Notes: generated from the sequence alone by a model not told the origin. A stretch of DNA of 64,000 bases from an uncultured Monoglobus sp. (GCA_947628795.1 CANRBF010000001.1:62001-126000), one strand, 5' to 3'. Shown: positions 53,811-63,838, numbered from the stretch's first letter. Numbers and translations are program-made.

Positions 53811-55826
53811 TTATTTCAACACATAAAATCTTAATACTTTTTCACCGTTAAACGAATTACCACCATACGTCAATATATTTTTATTAAAATGTAGATTGTA
53901 TTCAATGCCATCAATAAATCCATTGCTTGGAGGCATAATTGTTAAGCTTTTTTTATCGCTATGTTGGTTAAAAGATATATCAGTATAATTATTTTTACCG
54001 TTTGCTACAAGGTTTTCCAAAATACCATTTTCATCAGTAATGTATATATTGCTTGAATTAATTGAAGATTCTTGAATCATGTTATTAAATTTAGCATTAA
54101 TCTCTTGCGTGCTATCAAATACTTTTGTATCATTTATTGCACCACTCACTGTTGATGTTACAGTATTACCATCAGCAGAAATAACTGTATTGTCAGAATC
54201 AATTATTTCATTTGTTATATTATTAACCAATCTAAAACTATTTAAGCTGTTAATGTTATCATCTTTTTTTGAATCCTTTACACTCACATAAAATTGATAA
54301 GCTTTGTCAGGTCGAAAATCAATTTCGCATAAAAGTGGTGTCATATCAAAAGTAAAATCGGCATTTCCGTACCCTTCATTTCCATTGAAACCCAAATTAA
54401 CCGTGTCCTCTGAATAATAGAACGCCATGTTAAACGGTTTATTAGTCTCATCATTATTGTTTAAAAAGTGTATTTCACTTTCTGTGACACCTTTTGAAAT
54501 TGAAGGTGTACTTTGTGTAGTATCAGATATTCCAATTTCTATAGCCAACTGATTTCTGCAATTTGTATCAAGATTTACTTCAGCAACAACAAGCGGAGTA
54601 TATGACACCTTAGGCTGTATATGATATACTTCCTGAAAATAAATTATAGGTATTCTATATGGGTCATCATCTAATATATTACTCTTTTTATTTAGTGCAT
54701 CATATGCTATCCAAATAAAACCTTTGTCATGATAACCTGTTCCCCATGAATTTGCCACTTTTAATGCACCATGCTCTGCTTCATCCTCAATACCATCTTC
54801 ATTAACATCAATCCACATATTGTCATCATAACCAACAATTGTCATTGCATGGGCTCCTTGAGCTGTATATGTGCCAGTTAAGTTATCAAATTTCCGGACA
54901 CATTCAGTAACATGGATATTATCATTATTTTGATATTTATAACTATATACAAATGTGTAATAGCTAAGAACATATCCATCCATTAACAATTTTTTCATTT
55001 CGTTCACTGAACTATTAGTAAAATTAGGACTGATAATCGAATCCGCATTTTCTTTATTTAAACTCAAAAACATAATATTGTCAATTTTATTTTGCATTGC
55101 ATTTTTCCATTGCTCAACTCCGGGATTCCATGAATATGATGTTGATGTATTTAAATTTGCATCACAATCAGCCCAAGAAGGACAACCAAAATTTCTTGCA
55201 GCGCTGTAAGAGTTTCTAAACCATATACCGCTTTGAGAATATGTTCCATCTTCATTTTCGGATATCGATGTTGCCAGATTATATATCCACCTTGGCGCCA
55301 TAATGTTTTCATATATAGGTGTTATAACTCCGTTAACTGTTTTCTTAGCCGCTTTCTTTCGTATAAGATTAATATTATTTGTTAATTGATAATATATAGT
55401 TGACCATGCAGCACATGCACCACCAACTTGGTTACCTATAGGAGGAAAGCATGCATTTTCACTGTTATCTACCGCAGCGGCAAGTGAAACTTTATTGGAA
55501 TTATCGCTATATACTTCAATGGCGTTCTCATCATACGTAACAATTTCATCCCCAAACGGAACAGCACCTGTATCATTATAAATGGGCAAAATACCATTTG
55601 AATCCTTATTCCTCTGTACCGCAAATTCATTTATCTTAACATTTTTGATTTCTGAGATTGAGGCATTAAACTCGTCTCTTTCTTCTTTTGTATATTCAGG
55701 CATTTCAAAATAACCATATTCGTCGTTTTCAAGTATTGTGTTTTCTTCAGCCATAACAGGTAGCACAATTGTGGATAGAACAATTATTATACTTAAAATA
55801 TATGAAAATAATTTTTTATATCTCAT
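53811..55826 (-). CDS. Secreted papain-family (C1) cysteine peptidase with Ig-like C-terminus
   Basis: The 671-residue protein has a signal peptide (1-27, ending VMAEE). The catalytic triad is plain: Cys in PIGNQVGGACAAWSTIYYQL (about residue 138), His in GAHAMTIVGYDDNMW (about 325), Asn in LKVANSWGTGYHDKGFIWIA (about 357), with Gln of the oxyanion hole just before the Cys. A beta-rich middle and a C-terminal Big_5/SbsA-like domain (about 570-665, INAKFNNMIQESSINSSNIY) follow. It lies 18 bases after the RCC1-repeat gene in one operon. The coding sequence is strongly AT-rich, unlike its neighbours. Confidence 0.88.
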   Translation of the reverse strand: MRYKKLFSYILSIIIVLSTIVLPVMAEENTILENDEYGYFEMPEYTKEERDEFNASISEIKNVKINEFAVQRNKDSNGILPIYNDTGAVPFGDEIVTYDENAIEVYSDNSNKVSLAAAVDNSENACFPPIGNQVGGACAAWSTIYYQLTNNINLIRKKAAKKTVNGVITPIYENIMAPRWIYNLATSISENEDGTYSQSGIWFRNSYSAARNFGCPSWADCDANLNTSTSYSWNPGVEQWKNAMQNKIDNIMFLSLNKENADSIISPNFTNSSVNEMKKLLMDGYVLSYYTFVYSYKYQNNDNIHVTECVRKFDNLTGTYTAQGAHAMTIVGYDDNMWIDVNEDGIEDEAEHGALKVANSWGTGYHDKGFIWIAYDALNKKSNILDDDPYRIPIIYFQEVYHIQPKVSYTPLVVAEVNLDTNCRNQLAIEIGISDTTQSTPSISKGVTESEIHFLNNNDETNKPFNMAFYYSEDTVNLGFNGNEGYGNADFTFDMTPLLCEIDFRPDKAYQFYVSVKDSKKDDNINSLNSFRLVNNITNEIIDSDNTVISADGNTVTSTVSGAINDTKVFDSTQEINAKFNNMIQESSINSSNIYITDENGILENLVANGKNNYTDISFNQHSDKKSLTIMPPSNGFIDGIEYNLHFNKNILTYGGNSFNGEKVLRFYVLK

Positions 55827-55844
55827 TTCAGTTCCCCTACTTTC

Positions 55845-58573
55845 TTAATTAATATCAACTGTTAAGTCTTCTTCAACATATAGTGTAAAATCTCCTGTTG
55901 AACCGCCATCTCTATTAACTTCAATATAACATGGCTTTCCTTCTTCTAGATAATTTGTCATCTTTAATAAAACATCATTATTTTTACTACTATTTGAATT
56001 AATTTGTTGCATGTTATATTGAAATAGACGACCGCTTATGAATGTTTTTCCAAGTGCTGTAATATGATATTTTCCACTCTTTGAAGGGACAAATTTATAC
56101 ACTTTTTTCTGACCAGATGTGCTAATAGAATCTTGATAACCATATATGCCGGTAATATCAGCGGTAACATTTAAATCAATATAGTCAATCGAAGCGTTTG
56201 TAAGGTATGTACCAAGAGTTCCATATCTTGAATTACCGAGAACATATACAGCATCACCGAGAGCAATTGTAAAATCGTGCCCACAGGATATATAGGAAAT
56301 ATTTTTGTCGTTAAAATTTGTGATTTGTGTTGCATACTGTGTTGTTCCGGTATTATTTAATCCCAACTGATGAGCAGTTCCACTTCCACAGCCATATACT
56401 TTTCCATCATTGGATATTGCAAAACTTTGTCTATATCCTGCATAAACACTCTTGATATTACTCAAGACAAAACTATGCGATATTCTCATCAACGTTAGAG
56501 TAGTTAGGGTTTCCTTGTCTCCTTTACCCAACTGGCCTTGCGAATTATCACCCCAACCGTAAACATAACCCTTATCGGTTAAAGCCAAATAGTGTGAATC
56601 TCCAGCGTCAACGGCGACAAATTTGCTTCCTGTATTAGCACCAACCTCTGTAAAATCATGACCTCCGCCAAATGAATATATTTTACCCTCTTTGTCCAAA
56701 GCGATTGTTTCCGTCGAACTTGACGAGATGGCTATAAAATCATCTTTATCAAATAACTGTGTTGGAGTGTAATAATATGATGTGTCATTATTCAATATTT
56801 GTTTTTCAGAATTATTACCAACTCCCCAAATTGTTCCATCATTTTTGAGAAATATACTAAACGCCTCACTTGCTGAAACCATTTTAACATTATTTATTCC
56901 ATCAATTTGTGTTACAGTTTTAACCTTTCCACCTAAACCTATGCCTAAAACATAGTTGGTATTACTACCCCAACCATAAACGTAACCGTTATCATCTACA
57001 GCAAGGTTATGATTTTTTCCTCGTTCTACCTGAACTATATTATTTAATCCATTTATTTTTACTGGATAATAGTGTGTGGTCATTTGATCAGTTCCGTCAG
57101 CATAATACCCTTCGCCCCAAGCCCAAACATAATTTTCATCGTCAATCGCAAGTGACTGATAACGATATGTGTCGGCTTGTTTAAAATTAGTATTTAGTTT
57201 TAGTTTTTCAGGTATGGCCGATGTATTGCCAGATGAAGAAAGTAAACTCGTATTATCTGTCATTAATCCCCAATGTTTTACAACTTTGGACGGAGATAAT
57301 GCATAACAATCTTTATTCAAAGTAATATCTGAGTCGTTATCAATGTTATGGATATATACAAAATTCTCATTTGCTGGATAAATGCATGATCCACACTGGT
57401 ACAATCTTCCGGCATATTCATATGCAGTCATATTTAAAGCCGCATATATTTTGGTTGCTGTTCTAATCTCAGTAGGCGTTGAAATATGTGATCCGAAAGA
57501 ATTGGTCGCATTTGCTAATTGACCTTGTCCATTATATCCGCAAACATACATTTTGTTTGCATTGTCAAGGATAACTGTGTGATTGGTTCCACAAGCAACA
57601 TCCACAACATCTGACATTATTTTAACAAATGATGAATGACTTAAGTAATCACCAACACCTAATTCACCGTAACTGTTATATCCCACTCCATACAGTATGT
57701 TATTATTGTCAATAATGAATGTATTTCTGTCGCTAACAGCAATACTCTTTACGCCTGAATATATTAATTCGGGAGCAGAAATGTTTTGTCCATATTCATC
57801 TGTCATAGCATTATATTTATTATTACCCCAACCGTATACATCACCATTTATTGTAAGAGCAACCGTGTGAAATTGGCTTGTCTGGACATCAGCAACATTA
57901 TCAAGTATTTTCACAGGTTCTAATTGAATTAAGTTAGAATTATTTACTACTTTATTATTGCTGTTATCACCCCACCCGTAGAGTTGATTATCTTCTGTTA
58001 TTGCATACGAAGTATTATAAAGTGTCTTTACCTTAATAACTTTTTTCCATTCAAACATATAGCTTATATCAGTATACTCATCGCGACTTATTGTATCACC
58101 AGTTCCGAGCTGACCATATTCGTTGCTACCTTTTACATATATTTCGCCATCTGCACCAACATATAATATATGATCCTGTCCCGCTGATATTAAACTTGAT
58201 TTTTCTGTTACAACAGATGTGGATTTCTCTATCTGAATATTATCGTATGTATTTTTAACTGTATCTTCTGTTGTATTTTGTTCTTTTACATTCTCTGAAT
58301 TTGTATTTTCAGGTTCAACAGATAATGCAGATCCATCTCCTAAAAAATATTCATTAGAATCCACTGTTGACGTTGTTTGCAATTTCACATTCAAATCTGT
58401 TTCATTATCCTGAACAGCCTGATTTTCTTGAAGTTGGGTTATATCATCTGATAATTTTTCAACATCATCAATTACCTCAATTTGTGCTTCTTTGTTGTCT
58501 ACTTTATCACCATATACAAAGCTCAAGTTCATCGAACAAATGAGCTAGCAATAATAGAAAAATTTCTTTTCAT
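55845..58573 (-). CDS. Secreted RCC1-repeat beta-propeller protein, frameshifted in its signal peptide
   Basis: Translation should begin at ATG 58573 (AGGAGG upstream) with MKRNFSIIAS, but this frame stops after 14 codons at CGA TGA. The 895-residue frame that opens at 58532 contains the rest of a plausible signal peptide (SMNLSFVYG). One missing base between about 58538 and 58550 therefore separates the two. The body has many RCC1 repeats (YGWGDNSNNKV, VYGWGNNKYN, VWAWGEGYYADGT, YGWGSNTNYVLGIG, YGWGDNSQGQLGKGD) predicting one or two seven-bladed propellers over about residues 100-770. A roughly 110-residue C-terminal pre-peptidase-like beta domain (KYHITALGKTFISGRLFQYN; GKPCYIEVNRDGGSTGDFTL) follows. 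It probably binds a surface partner or substrate for the co-transcribed cysteine peptidase. Confidence 0.82.
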
Positions 58574-58613
58574 TTTAAAATCCTCCTATATTTCCAAATA
58601 TTTAGGTGCCTTT

Positions 58614-58649
58614 TCATAATTCATCAATAATGAAAATATCTTTTTTCAT
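58614..58649 (-). CDS. Very short ORF in the agrD position
   Basis: ATG 58649, behind an AAAGGAGG site inside the end of the agrB remnant, gives only MKKDIFIIDEL. One base more would extend it to about 21 residues (YEKAPKYLEI). The position matches a peptide-pheromone gene after agrB, but no Cys or typical AgrD tail is seen. It may be a decayed agrD or simply a leader for the RCC1 operon. Confidence 0.3.
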   Translation of the reverse strand: MKKDIFIIDEL

Positions 58650-58876
58650 GTCGCTGATCCTCCTTTCTCGTTCTTATAAGATAATATTATTTTAATTTTT
58701 GCTATTATCATGGATGTTACTGTAATTGCTACAGCATACGAAAATATGTAATTTGATATAGTAAATTCAGTAAAACATATTGAAACAATACACGCCCAAG
58801 CAATATTAAAATCATCGCATATGCCTAAGCTGCGTGATATCCGCCACTATAATTTCTTAAATAATCTGTTTCAAAA
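58646..58876 (-). pseudogene. agrB: Decayed agrB (C-terminal part of peptide-processing protease)
   Basis: The minus strand reads LRNYSGGYHA, the AgrB active-site motif with its His. A one-base frame break follows, then LGICDDFNIAWACIVSICF with the Cys, a membrane segment (YIFSYAVAITVTSMIIAKI), and the end KNEKGGSAT at TGA 58646-58648. The N-terminal half is absent; dispersed repeats occupy the sequence upstream. AgrB normally processes the AgrD pheromone sensed by an AgrC-like kinase, and such a kinase and regulator lie just upstream on the same strand. Confidence 0.65.
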
Positions 58877-58905
58877 AATATACAACACCTTTATAACAAA
58901 GTCAA
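58877..58905 (-). promoter_or_regulatory. Promoter at the edge of the agrB remnant
   Basis: TTGACT (58900-58905), a 17-base spacer and TATATT (58877-58882) on the minus strand. It would transcribe the remnant, the short ORF, the RCC1 gene and the peptidase gene. Confidence 0.55.
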
Positions 58906-58972
58906 CAGAATCTGGCGAATAACATCTCAACCATTGTAGACAACAAATTTCTGCTCGCCGCGCTCGCAGAGA

Positions 58973-59032
58973 AAGGCTCCCCTTCATTTAGGAGGGGAGC
59001 CTTATTCTTGCCGCCCTTGCGGCAGTGAGAGA
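58973..59032. repeat. Intergenic repeat (A family)
   Basis: GGCTCCCCTTCATTTAGGAG ... GCCGCCCTTGCGGC contains two hairpins. It is GC-rich and marks the sharp border between the AT-rich island and the kinase gene. Confidence 0.6.
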
Positions 59033-59105
59033 GGAAATACAGCTTACGGTTGAAGATGTGCCGCGGCGCTCGTTTGTCTCACCTAAAATTCGTTTTTATT
59101 TTATT

Positions 59106-60398
59106 TTATATCAGATCCATTATTATAAAAAATAACGTGTATTCATCATCGGTGCGCGTAACTTTTGAAATGCTTTTGTATTTTTCAAGAGCTTTCATGA
59201 TATTGTCCGTACCGATACCGTGATTTTTCTCATCTTGTTTTGTGGTGACTTTTGACTGCGTATTTTTATTTACACAGGAATTTGTGATCTTGCATATCAA
59301 TTTATCTCTGTCGTATTTTACGGAGACATTAATATATCTGTTTTCTTTTACTTTATCGCAGGCCTCGATCGCGTTGTCCAAGGCGTTTCCGAATATAACG
59401 CACTCATCGTCATGCGGCATAGGCAAATTTTTCGGAATACATATATTCGCGTTAAATCTTATATTCTTTTGTTCCGCCACGGATTTTTTCAGCGTCAATA
59501 TAGCGTCAAGAACCGTGTTTCCCGTGTCGATATAAGTGTCGCTTTTTGAAATGCCGCCGATAAGATTTTCAATATATTTCAGGCAGCTTTCACCCTCGTC
59601 TTTTTCAACATACGCCTTTATCGCGTGCAAGTGATTTTCAAGGTCGTGACGTATCTTCTTTACCTGCCCTTGCGTCATCATTATATTGTCATAATGTTTT
59701 ACCTGCTCGCGGAGCTGTACCTCAAGCATATTGTTTTTTGTTATTACATAGCTTTGTTTTGCCAGATGCTCGTATAAGTACAACGCGAATATCGTGGTGA
59801 ACAGAAGCCCGAATGAACAAATTATCGCAAGATTATTCATAGGAGTGTCTTTTAGCTCATATGACATTTTAAAAAGCAGAAATACCGCGACTATCGAATT
59901 GGCAAACAAGCAAAGAAACAGCGGCCAGTAAGACGTTCCCATATCAAATTCATGCCCTTTTAATTTGACCCTCAATGTCGTAAATCCGGCCAGCGCCGCC
60001 AGTTTTGAAACCATTATTCCCAAAATGCGATATTCGGGTATTTGAACCGCCTCTTCCGCCGTTATATTAAAAATCAACGTAATAAAAAACATTACAATTA
60101 TTTCAATCACGCCGATAAACAGGATGCTTGTGATCGACGCGATAAGCTTCAGCGCCGCGGAACCTTTATACATTAAAGATACGATAAATACCGAAAGCGC
60201 CATTGCGAACGCGTTAAGCAGATTAAAACTAAACACGGCATTGCTCAGCAGCAGCAATCCCGACAAAATTCCGACTCCTATGATATATACCCATTTCGGA
60301 AAAATACTCCGTTCCTCGAACAATGTTTCCAAAAAGATAAATATCATAAAGGCCTCAAATATTACGGTCAATATATCGGCAAAATAATATATGTTCAT
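59106..60398 (-). CDS. GHKL-type sensor histidine kinase (AgrC-like)
   Basis: The 430-residue protein has an N-terminal six-helix membrane sensor (about 1-210) and the cytoplasmic H-box IRHDLENHLHAIKAY (about 250). The GHKL ATPase follows: N-box FGNALDNAIEAC (about 340) and G-box NHGIGTDNIMKALEKYK (about 395). This is the AgrC/ComD architecture for sensing secreted peptides. It follows the LytTR regulator gene by 38 bases. The pheromone-processing gene downstream is broken, so the kinase may now respond to another ligand or to peptides from neighbours. Confidence 0.9.
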   Translation of the reverse strand: MNIYYFADILTVIFEAFMIFIFLETLFEERSIFPKWVYIIGVGILSGLLLLSNAVFSFNLLNAFAMALSVFIVSLMYKGSAALKLIASITSILFIGVIEIIVMFFITLIFNITAEEAVQIPEYRILGIMVSKLAALAGFTTLRVKLKGHEFDMGTSYWPLFLCLFANSIVAVFLLFKMSYELKDTPMNNLAIICSFGLLFTTIFALYLYEHLAKQSYVITKNNMLEVQLREQVKHYDNIMMTQGQVKKIRHDLENHLHAIKAYVEKDEGESCLKYIENLIGGISKSDTYIDTGNTVLDAILTLKKSVAEQKNIRFNANICIPKNLPMPHDDECVIFGNALDNAIEACDKVKENRYINVSVKYDRDKLICKITNSCVNKNTQSKVTTKQDEKNHGIGTDNIMKALEKYKSISKVTRTDDEYTLFFIIMDLI

Positions 60399-60436
60399 AC
60401 ATAAACTTCCTTTTTGCTAAAATCGGTAAATTCGGT

Positions 60437-61159
60437 TCATAATTTCTCCTTATCTTCGTAGTTCATGTAGCTCTCGATAAGATTATTTTTGTACGTCCGC
60501 GACAGCGGTATTTTTTCGTTAGTGTTATAAAGCTTAAGCCATGTGTCGCCGATTATGTGTATATACGCTAAATTAACAATATGGGTTTTACAAACCCTGA
60601 CAAACGATTTTGTGTCTAAGCTGTCATTAATGCTGTAAAGCGCCCGGTTGGTTTTATAAACATGATGAGTTGTATGAATATATGTTTTACGCTCTTTATT
60701 CTCTATGAAAATTATGTCACCGGTCTTAATTCGCACTTTACGGCGGTTTTCGATGATCCTGATAAATTTTGTTCCGCTTTCCGCGCTGTTATATATCCGA
60801 TCAAAATCATACAAAAAAGTATCGTATGATAAAGGCTTGACCCAAAAATTCATAGGAGCGGGCTCAAAACAATCAAAAACATATTCCTTATAACTTGTCA
60901 AAAAGAAAAGTATTACGGAATAATCGGCTTTTCTTATTTTTTTGGCAATTTCTATACCCGATATATCTTTCAGCTCTATATCCATAATCACAACATCATA
61001 CGGATTTTTGTTTTTATCATAGGTATTCAATAAATCCGTGCCGGAATAGAACACATCCCATTCAATATCGTTATGCGTTTTTTTGAATTTTATAAGATGT
61101 TCCTCGATTTGATTTATCCAATAATTCTCATCGTCGCACACAGCTATCCGAAGCGTCAT
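60437..61159 (-). CDS. LytTR-family response regulator (AgrA-like)
   Basis: The 240-residue protein has a receiver domain (about 1-120: RIAVCDDENYWINQIEEHL with the Asp pair, VVIMDIELKDISGIEIA with the phospho-acceptor Asp, Lys in NFWVKPLSYD). A LytTR DNA-binding domain (about 140-235: GDIIFIENKERKTYIHTTHH, SFVRVCKTHIVNLAYIHIIG, IPLSRTYKNNL) follows. It is first in the operon with the GHKL kinase. Targets probably include the downstream AT-rich operon, but no LytTR box was identified with confidence. Confidence 0.92.
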   Translation of the reverse strand: MTLRIAVCDDENYWINQIEEHLIKFKKTHNDIEWDVFYSGTDLLNTYDKNKNPYDVVIMDIELKDISGIEIAKKIRKADYSVILFFLTSYKEYVFDCFEPAPMNFWVKPLSYDTFLYDFDRIYNSAESGTKFIRIIENRRKVRIKTGDIIFIENKERKTYIHTTHHVYKTNRALYSINDSLDTKSFVRVCKTHIVNLAYIHIIGDTWLKLYNTNEKIPLSRTYKNNLIESYMNYEDKEKL

Positions 61160-61245
61160 GCTACCACCTCTTTTTATTTATTTTACTGCCGAAAAGAGAT
61201 TTTGTCAATTTAAAATTTGCGCGGCGGCAACATAGGTGCTAGGGA

Positions 61246-61297
61246 CTCCTCCCGGGAGGATGTGGCTGCGGCTTGCGCAGACGGAGGCGGGAACGCA
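61246..61297. repeat. Intergenic repeat shared with 3549-3602
   Basis: CTCCTCCCGGGAGGATGTGG, CTGCGGCTTGCGCAGACGGA and GGCGGGAACG repeat the element at 3549-3602 with few changes. The preceding TAGGTGCTAGGGACT resembles the CCTAG stretch near 3710. Confidence 0.7.
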
Positions 61298-61314
61298 GCA
61301 CTCTCATTTTTATA

Positions 61315-61343
61315 TTGACATAATCCTCGTTTTGGAGTATCAT
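61315..61343 (+). promoter_or_regulatory. Promoter of galE
   Basis: TTGACA (61315-61320), a 17-base spacer and TATCAT (61338-61343), about 50 bases before the ATG. Confidence 0.75.
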
Positions 61344-61394
61344 ATTTATACCGAAAACACATCGGCATATTTTAAATAGGAAAGGATGACAAAA

Positions 61395-62408
61395 ATGAAT
61401 ATACTTTTGACCGGCGGCGCGGGATATATCGGCTCGCACACGGCGATCGAGCTGCTCGACATGGGTCACAGCGTCGTGATCGCCGATAATTTTTCAAATT
61501 CCAAGCCCGAGGCTTTGAACCGAATCAGGGAGATCACCGGGAAGGATTTCGTGTTCTGCGAGATCGACGTCTGCGACGGCGAGGCTGTGGACAAGCTGTT
61601 CTCGGAAAACAAGATCGACTGCGTTATACATTTCGCGGGCCTCAAGGCGGTTGGCGAGAGCTGCAAGATCCCTATCAGATATTACAGAAACAATATCGAC
61701 TCGACCCTGACTTTGCTCGAGGCCATGGAAAAGCACGGCGTTAATAACTTCGTTTTCAGCTCATCCGCCACGGTGTACGGCGATTCAGACAAGATGCCTC
61801 TGACCGAAGACATGCCGACTCTCACCAGCGGCAGTCCCTACGGCAGGACAAAGCTGATGATAGAGCAGATCTTGACCGACGCCTGCGCGGCTGACCCCGA
61901 GCTGAGCGTTGTGCTGCTGAGATACTTCAATCCAATCGGCGCCCACAAGAGCGGCAGGATAGGTGAAGACCCGGACGGCATACCAAACAATCTGATGCCC
62001 TATATCTCACAGGTTGCGGTCGGCAAGCTGCCCAAGCTGGGAATTTTCGGAAATGACTATCCGACGCCGGACGGCACCTGCGTTCGAGACTATATCCATG
62101 TTGTCGATCTTGCCAAAGGCCATGCCAAGGCCATAGACTACGCGGCGGCGCACAAGGGCGTCGAGGCGTTCAACCTGGGCACGGGCGTGGGTTACAGCGT
62201 GCTTGACATAGTAAAGAGCTTTATCAAAGTCAACGATATTGACTTAAATTACGAGATGCAGCCGCGCCGTCCCGGCGATATTCCCGAGTGTTACTCCGAC
62301 CCGACAAAGGCGGAGCGCTGTCTGGGCTGGAAGGCCGAGCTCACTATAGAGGACATGTGCCGAGACACTTGGAACTGGCAAAAAAACAATCCCAACGGTT
62401 TAAATTAA
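61395..62408 (+). CDS. galE: UDP-glucose 4-epimerase
   Basis: Started at ATG 61395 (AAAGGATG upstream, which itself contains the ATG at 61386), the protein has 337 residues. It shows the extended-SDR NAD site LLTGGAGYIGSHTAIELLDM (residues 4-23), VIHFAGLKAVGES, the Ser in FSSSATVYGD, and the catalytic YGRTKLMIEQIL (Tyr-x3-Lys, about 149-153). It interconverts UDP-glucose and UDP-galactose, supplying galactose for surface glycans. It is a single-gene unit with its own promoter and terminator. Confidence 0.96.
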   Translation: MNILLTGGAGYIGSHTAIELLDMGHSVVIADNFSNSKPEALNRIREITGKDFVFCEIDVCDGEAVDKLFSENKIDCVIHFAGLKAVGESCKIPIRYYRNNIDSTLTLLEAMEKHGVNNFVFSSSATVYGDSDKMPLTEDMPTLTSGSPYGRTKLMIEQILTDACAADPELSVVLLRYFNPIGAHKSGRIGEDPDGIPNNLMPYISQVAVGKLPKLGIFGNDYPTPDGTCVRDYIHVVDLAKGHAKAIDYAAAHKGVEAFNLGTGVGYSVLDIVKSFIKVNDIDLNYEMQPRRPGDIPECYSDPTKAERCLGWKAELTIEDMCRDTWNWQKNNPNGLN

Positions 62409-62410
62409 AC

Positions 62411-62435
62411 AAGGCGGAGCAATTTGCTCCGCCTT
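62411..62435 (+). terminator. Terminator of galE
   Basis: AAGGCGGAGC AATTT GCTCCGCCTT is a perfect 10-base-pair stem directly after the stop. The trailing T-run is short. Confidence 0.75.
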
Positions 62436-62462
62436 GCGCGTATATTAAATATATGACCGAAC

Positions 62463-63722
62463 TTAGCCGGAGATCTCGATCGAGATCGCGTATGACTGGG
62501 GCGGAATACTGCGGGTCTCGGCCGTTTCGCGCACGCCCGTTATTTTTGTGCCGACCGTCAGGTCGTCGATTTTATAAACTCTTTTGTCAAGACCGTGGGT
62601 GATTTTTGTGCCGTCGTCAACGTTCAGCGCTCTGGCCGTTCCGTTTTCGTCGATCACGATCTGACCTGCCTCGATGTTCTGCTCGGTGATGGTTCCGCTG
62701 AACTCGGCGCTGTCGATGGTCTCAACATAGGGGAGGCCGACCGAGACAGCTGTGGTCTGAGGCGGTATGCTCATCGTCATGGCCGGGCCGTACTCGACCG
62801 AGATTGTGTTTCCCTCGGCGAGATCGGAAAGCACGATGCCGGAGATCTTGGTTTCGTCGGTGATCCTCGCGATAACATCGCCGTGTACCTCGTCCTCAAC
62901 TATGATATACTGTCCGTCCTCGTCGCTTTCAAGCGATTTGAATTTCACGATCGTTCCGGGCACGCTGTCGTCGGCCGTTTCGATGGCCGGCGGTATGATC
63001 TTTATCGCGGTGGTTTGGGGCGGAATACTCATCGTCATGGCGAGACCGTACTCGATCTCAAGTTCCGCGCCCTCGGGCAAGGCCGTAAGGTCATAATCCT
63101 CGGGAATAACGATCGTGTCGGAAAACCGAACGATAACCTCGCCGCGCTTCGGATCGTTCACGCTTAAATATATTCCGTCATCGTCGGCTTGAACGGAATT
63201 AAGCGTGACATTAGCGGGTTCGGCGATCGTTACAACATTTTCTTCGCCGATGTAAACCGAGACGCCAAGAACCGATGTCAGCATTTCGAGCGGAACGTAG
63301 GTCACGCTGTCCTGATAGAGATAAGGCGCTGCGGAAAGCTCGGTGTAAGGCATCGCGCTGCTGTTGTACGCCGCCATTTTGTTGTAGTGATAATATCTCA
63401 GATCGCCGATAACCATTCCGACAACGGTCTCGTCGCGCACGCAGTCTATTCCCTGAGTTTCATCGTTCCAAGCGACCGCGTAGCCCATCTGCCCCATGAC
63501 CTCGCGCAGCGGCACGGTCAGAGCTCCGTCACGCTCGATCGCTTGAACATTAAATGTTCCGCCGTTGTGCGCCGCCGCGGGCTCTTGGGATTCGGGGGTT
63601 TGGATCACCGGGCTGCCGCTCAGGTCAAAGGCCGGGGTATCCGCGGCGAAAGCCGAGCCGCAGCTTAAGATCATGCCCGCCGCCGTCAGCGACGCCAGAA
63701 TCTTCTTCGTGTTTTTTCTCAT
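62463..63722 (-). CDS. Secreted copper-amine-oxidase N-domain protein with repeated SIPPQT modules
   Basis: The ATG at 63722 with AAGGAGG gives 419 residues. It has a signal peptide (RKNTKKILASLTAAGMILSC, then GSAFA) and a copper-amine-oxidase N1-like domain (about 45-165: GALTVPLREVMGQMGYAVAW and TYVPLEMLTSVLGV), a wall-associated fold in Clostridia. Three successive modules of about 70-85 residues follow, each ending in the pattern MSIPPQTTAI or RSIPPQSYAI. Each module begins with a DGQYIIVEDE-like strand. The repeated Pro-Pro-Gln motif is striking and its function is unknown. No oxidase catalytic domain is present. Confidence 0.8.
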   Translation of the reverse strand: MRKNTKKILASLTAAGMILSCGSAFAADTPAFDLSGSPVIQTPESQEPAAAHNGGTFNVQAIERDGALTVPLREVMGQMGYAVAWNDETQGIDCVRDETVVGMVIGDLRYYHYNKMAAYNSSAMPYTELSAAPYLYQDSVTYVPLEMLTSVLGVSVYIGEENVVTIAEPANVTLNSVQADDDGIYLSVNDPKRGEVIVRFSDTIVIPEDYDLTALPEGAELEIEYGLAMTMSIPPQTTAIKIIPPAIETADDSVPGTIVKFKSLESDEDGQYIIVEDEVHGDVIARITDETKISGIVLSDLAEGNTISVEYGPAMTMSIPPQTTAVSVGLPYVETIDSAEFSGTITEQNIEAGQIVIDENGTARALNVDDGTKITHGLDKRVYKIDDLTVGTKITGVRETAETRSIPPQSYAISIEISG

Positions 63723-63838
63723 TAATTTTGTCCTCCTTTTTGGCTGAAAATTAAAACAATTACTTTCTATTATCTTAGACTTAATTATACCACAAAAGGT
63801 TGCAAAAATAATCAATATTTCTGCACAAAAAAGCAATA

